DNA from: Megachile rotundata
Lineage: Eukaryota; Arthropoda; Insecta; Hymenoptera; Megachilidae
NCBI RefSeq assembly: GCF_050947335.1
Contig: NC_134988.1
Span: forward strand, 7,874,001-7,938,000
Length of the DNA stretch: 64,000 nt
Reading direction: 5' to 3'
Below are positions 60,795 to 64,000 of this stretch, one piece after another. A program made the translations under genes and the position numbers. Under the pieces are notes generated by a model. It ran no database searches. It was not told the DNA's origin and saw only the letters and a program-made list of their open reading frames with translations. Positions within the stretch are counted from its first letter, which is position 1; every line of letters starts with the position of its first letter.

Positions 60795-61082
60795 ATTTAC
60801 TTTTCTTTTAATATTAACAAAAATTAGAAAATCCTCATAAGGGTGGAATGGGAAGTCAATTTTGATAATGTTATTAAAAAGTGAACAATTAGTTCTGCCA
60901 TAAATATACTTAATCTTGAGCCAAATAAATAATAAAATAAAGAACACCAATTTCGAATGCACGACAACGAAGATGCTAGTAAAACGAGGTAAAGTCGAAT
61001 CGGTAAATTTGCTCATAAACAAGATGGAGATGCAGAAAAACGGGGAGGGTTGAACCTCTACTTGCGTATGAGTTCTGCGTTT
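60795..61082 (+). repeat. Duplicated segment, copy 1
   Basis: Direct repeat of 61541-61816, about 90% alike by eye. Shared blocks include AAATCCTCATAAGG, CTTAATCTTGAGCCAAA, the run from CACGACAACGAAG to ACGAGGTAAAGTCGAATCGG, and AAACGGGGAGGGTTGAA. Confidence 0.9.
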
Positions 61083-61259
61083 TGTAATTTAACACAATTA
61101 TTCCTGTTGTATTTTACAATTTTCCAAAATTCAGATTAAGTTAACCTTTCAGATATCACAATCCTTTATTATTTTATTAAAAATTTACCATTTGTCAACG
61201 CGTTCTATATAAACACTATCTACAAAGCTACATCGTAGAAACTTTATACATATAATGAC

Positions 61260-61500
61260 AATTAGTGATTGATATATTACTTTGAGGCCGATAACTAACC
61301 ATTTTGCATTGAGAATATCGACAAAGCAATGACGTATTCATTTTCTACAGACTTCCAGCTTTAAATCGATGTATCGCGACCGTAGTTTTGAAATACTTTT
61401 CTGTCATGAAATTACATTAGACTTTTTATGTTTCGCAATTGAGTATTAGAGTACCCTACTGTCAACAATCCACCATTTCATATTAAAGATATTTATAGTA
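61260..61500. repeat. Isolated copy of the about 185-bp satellite-like unit
   Basis: GAGGCCGATAACTAACC, AACCATTTTGCATTGAGAA, AAATCGATGTATCGCGACC and ACTTTTCTGTCATGAAAT match the 57700-58620 array, and a second truncated unit starts near 61465 (AATCCACCATTTCATATTAA). It lies between the two duplicated segments. Confidence 0.75.
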
Positions 61501-61540
61501 TACTTATACCTGCATATGTTAAATACTTTCACTCACTTCT

Positions 61541-61816
61541 CTTGTAATGTTAACAAAAATTAAAAATCCTCATAAGGTTGTAATGCGAAAATTTTGTCAA
61601 AAATATAAAAATAGCGATGAACAGCAACCAGTCCTACCATAAATATAGTTAATCTTGAGCCAAAGAAATAATGAAATAAAGAACACCAATGCACGACAAC
61701 GAAGGTACTAGTAAAACGAGGTAAAGTCGAATCGGTAAATTTGCTCATAAACAAGATGGAGATGCAGAAAAACGGGGAGGGTTGAATCTCTACTTGCGGA
61801 TGAGTTCTGCGTTCTT
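61541..61816 (+). repeat. Duplicated segment, copy 2
   Basis: Second copy of 60795-61082, same orientation; it lacks about 12 bases around the TTTCGAATG word and the GTTATTAAAAAG word. It runs directly into the GC-richer island at 61817. Confidence 0.9.
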
Positions 61817-62459
61817 CCATTTGTAACTCCGTTCAGCCGGCAAAGTAGGTAGAATTCCTTTCCCTCTGCCATCATCGTAACCCAGCCTCGCTTATCAATC
61901 CTCCACCACCTCCTCCCCCACCATCTATCGTTCGTCTCGTCTCCACCACCCTTTTGCCGAGCATTCGCGTGGTAGTTTTGGGTGAGGCTTTCCAAAGCGG
62001 GCCATACCGAAAATCCAACACGCTCGTCTGCCCATGTACCAGAACCATGCCCATCCTTGCGTTATAGCTCTCTCAATTGTTTCAGCCCCGTTGATCCAAT
62101 AAAGGATTATGGAGAAACAATCGTAGCGTGCTCGAACATCCCCTCGTTCGTTCGCCACTATCGCGTGCTCCTCCTCTTTCTACCATTATTTCGCTCGCCA
62201 TCAGATTTTAAACTGCAAAACTTTTGACCGTGCGGGTTCTTTTTTTTAAATTTGCCCATCGCTGATACACGAGCGTCCACGGATTTTTGGAGTGAATTGG
62301 CCACCGCGTTGGAGGAACTTTTTGCACGGTGATTTGATTGACCGAGTATCAAGATCGAGGGATTTTAATTCATAAGCGACGAGCTGCTATCTGGGTTTTT
62401 GTACGAATGTGGTTTCAGATTGCTGCGGAACGAACTTCTTTTTCATTGGAGGAAGAATT
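61817..62459. other. GC-richer unique island
   Basis: About 550 bp with clearly higher GC than surroundings, including a CCACCACCTCCTCCCCCACC tract. Several frames on both strands are open for 60-95 codons at once, as expected of GC-richer noncoding DNA, and none shows a recognisable motif. Could be a promoter or conserved noncoding element. Confidence 0.4.
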
Positions 62460-63240
62460 CGCGGTTTGGGGATGATGGAGAGTCTTGGGAGATTGCAAGT
62501 TTAGGAATTTGGGGGTTGGAAGTTTGGAATTTTAGTTTTGCAATTTTCGAAATTACAGTTTAGTCTCCAAATTCTTGAGATTTTAGAAGTAACTTCTTTT
62601 TAATTTTTAGATTGGGGCTTTGGGGATGTCGAAGAGTCAGATGGATGTCTTGGGAATTTGTAAGTTTAGGAATTTGGGAGGTTAGAAGTTTGGAATTTTA
62701 GTTTTGCAATTTTGGAAATTACAGTTTAGTCTCCAAATTCTTGAGATTTTAGAAGTAATTTCTTTCTAATTTTTAGATTGGGGTTTTGGGGATGTCGAAG
62801 AGTCAGATGGATGTTTTGGGAATTTGTAAGTTTAGGAATTTGGGAGGTTAGAAGTTTGGAATTTTAGTTTTGCAATTTTGGAAATTACAGTTTAGTCTCC
62901 AAATTCTTGAGATTTTAGAAGTAATTTCTTTCTAATTTTTAGATTGGGGTTTGGGGATGTCGAAGAGTCAGATGGATGTTTTGGGAATTTGTAAGTTTAG
63001 GAATTTGGGAGGTTAGAAGTTTGAAATTTTAGTTTTGCAATTTTGGAAATTTCATTTTGGTCTCCAAATTCTTTAGATTTTAGAAATAACTTCTTTTTAA
63101 TTTTTAGATTGGGACTTTGGGGATGTGGAAGAATCAGATGGATGTCTTAGGAATTTGGGAGTTTGCAAGTTTGGAAATTTAGGAGTTCAAAACTTTGGAA
63201 TATTACAATTTTGGAATTTTAGAAATTATATTTTCAAATG
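62460..63240 (+). repeat. 165-bp tandem repeat, about 4.5 copies
   Basis: GATGTCGAAGAGTCAGATGG recurs at 62625, 62791, 62956 and (variant) 63122, 165-166 bp apart, with a decayed first copy near 62469. Units share CAATTTTGGAAATTACAG and AGTCTCCAAATTCTTGAG. Confidence 0.94.
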
Positions 63241-64000
63241 CTAAATTTCAAAATATTTTTGCATTTGAACCAAACCTAAAACACAGCAAGATCCCTACAC
63301 TAAATTTAGTATTTTCTAAACTAACCTCTACCAGAGGTAATATAATACCTCTATCACCTTACCTTTTGCACTCGAAGGTAATTTGACTGTTCACAAACAC
63401 CAACTTTAAAACTTAGTTAAAAAGTTAAATGAATTTTCTTGAAGTTATTATTTCTTTACTAATAATTTCCACTATTGTTTGTTTCACTATGTTTATACAT
63501 CAAACGTGTCATGTTATAGAATCAGTTAAAAAATGCTTATTTAGAATTATTGTATTAAATATAATGGTGACTGTGAGTCACCTCTCGAGCGCAAAGCGTT
63601 AATATTCTCTAAAATTCAAAACCACATAAAGATATCCTAATCTAAACCAAAATCCCAAACCAAAAAATCGTAAGCTTGCAATACAATATCTGATGTCCCA
63701 AAAATAATAAATTTGTAATAGACAGTATGATCTGATAACAGAGAGAAGTCGATCAATTATGAAAATTGATAAGCATACTGGTGTCAAGAGGGCTGAAATA
63801 ATAGGATGTAAGTGAGATTTGTACAAGTTTAGATGGGGGAATGCGAGCCACTCGTCGAGTGTAAAGTTAGTACGCAATCGTGTTAGTCGAATCACTTCCG
63901 GTCGGCTGATCTTGACCAAATTCGTGGCGTGTTGTGGAATTATACCGGGAATTGATTATGTTGCATATAATGTCGGCTTTACTCGGATGCATAGTTCCAT
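63241..64000. other. Unique AT-rich end of window
   Basis: No supported gene. A 106-codon minus-strand frame (63919-63599) has mixed hydrophobic composition, no splice context and no recognisable motif. Confidence 0.35.

Noticed and set aside
61560..62352. Several overlapping 60-95 codon frames in the 62-kb island
   Set aside because: Open simultaneously on both strands because of local GC richness; none has recognisable domains or splice context.
1..64000. tRNA or rRNA genes
   Set aside because: I looked for the TTCGAATC-type T-arm box with matching A-box context and found no convincing combination; a tRNAscan run would be needed to exclude diverged ones.

Overview
This 64 kb window comes from an AT-rich animal nuclear genome. 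Compact multi-exon genes with GT-AG introns, animal-type domain architectures, and scattered GGTTAGGTTA-type words plus many minisatellites point to an insect, most likely a hymenopteran (bee-like). That assignment is inference from style and not from a species marker.

Bases 1-41,000 hold the genes. In order: a truncated BED-finger/hAT-transposase-like ORF (-, 1-488); a 1.3 kb near-perfect palindrome (1203-2525); a RUN-PDZ-PTB adaptor-like gene (+, 3450-6212); UBE2O, the giant hybrid E2/E3 ubiquitin enzyme (+, 7747-12728); a 95-residue single-pass membrane protein (+, 17984-18694); U2AF large subunit (-, 19225-25434); a ribosomal-L1-domain protein of the RSL1D1/Utp30 type (-, 25951-27817); a GT10 alpha-1,3-fucosyltransferase (+, 29038-30844); a NUDT6-type Nudix protein (+, 31671-32889); the chaperone-linked ubiquitin ligase STUB1/CHIP (+, 34348-36581); and PGAP1, the GPI inositol-deacylase (-, 37519-40992). 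I rebuilt exons by hand from splice signals and reading phase. For UBE2O, U2AF, RSL1D1, FucT, NUDT6, STUB1 and PGAP1 every junction keeps the frame and ends at a natural stop. These genes are housekeeping neighbours (ubiquitin/quality control, splicing, nucleolus, glycosylation) and not an operon or an obvious functional cluster.

Bases 41,000-64,000 are almost gene-free and hold about ten unrelated tandem-repeat arrays (units of 8, 9, 16, about 26, about 122, 130, 135, about 161, 162, 165 and about 185 bp) separated by GC-richer unique islands. One convincing internal exon (-, 55013-55142) and a phase-compatible terminal exon (-, 52080-52180) suggest that part of this desert is intron of a minus-strand gene extending upstream.

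The most unusual structure is the palindrome at 1203-2525: 576 bp arms, only two mismatches seen, no length change, 171 bp spacer. Each arm carries three GGCGCCATCTAGCGG-type sites at exact 197 bp spacing, resembling the reverse complement of the CTCF consensus. A diverged relative lies at 42016-42472. Two other TIR elements, one with a clear 5 bp target duplication, sit between genes. No tRNA, rRNA, CRISPR or viral gene was recognised.
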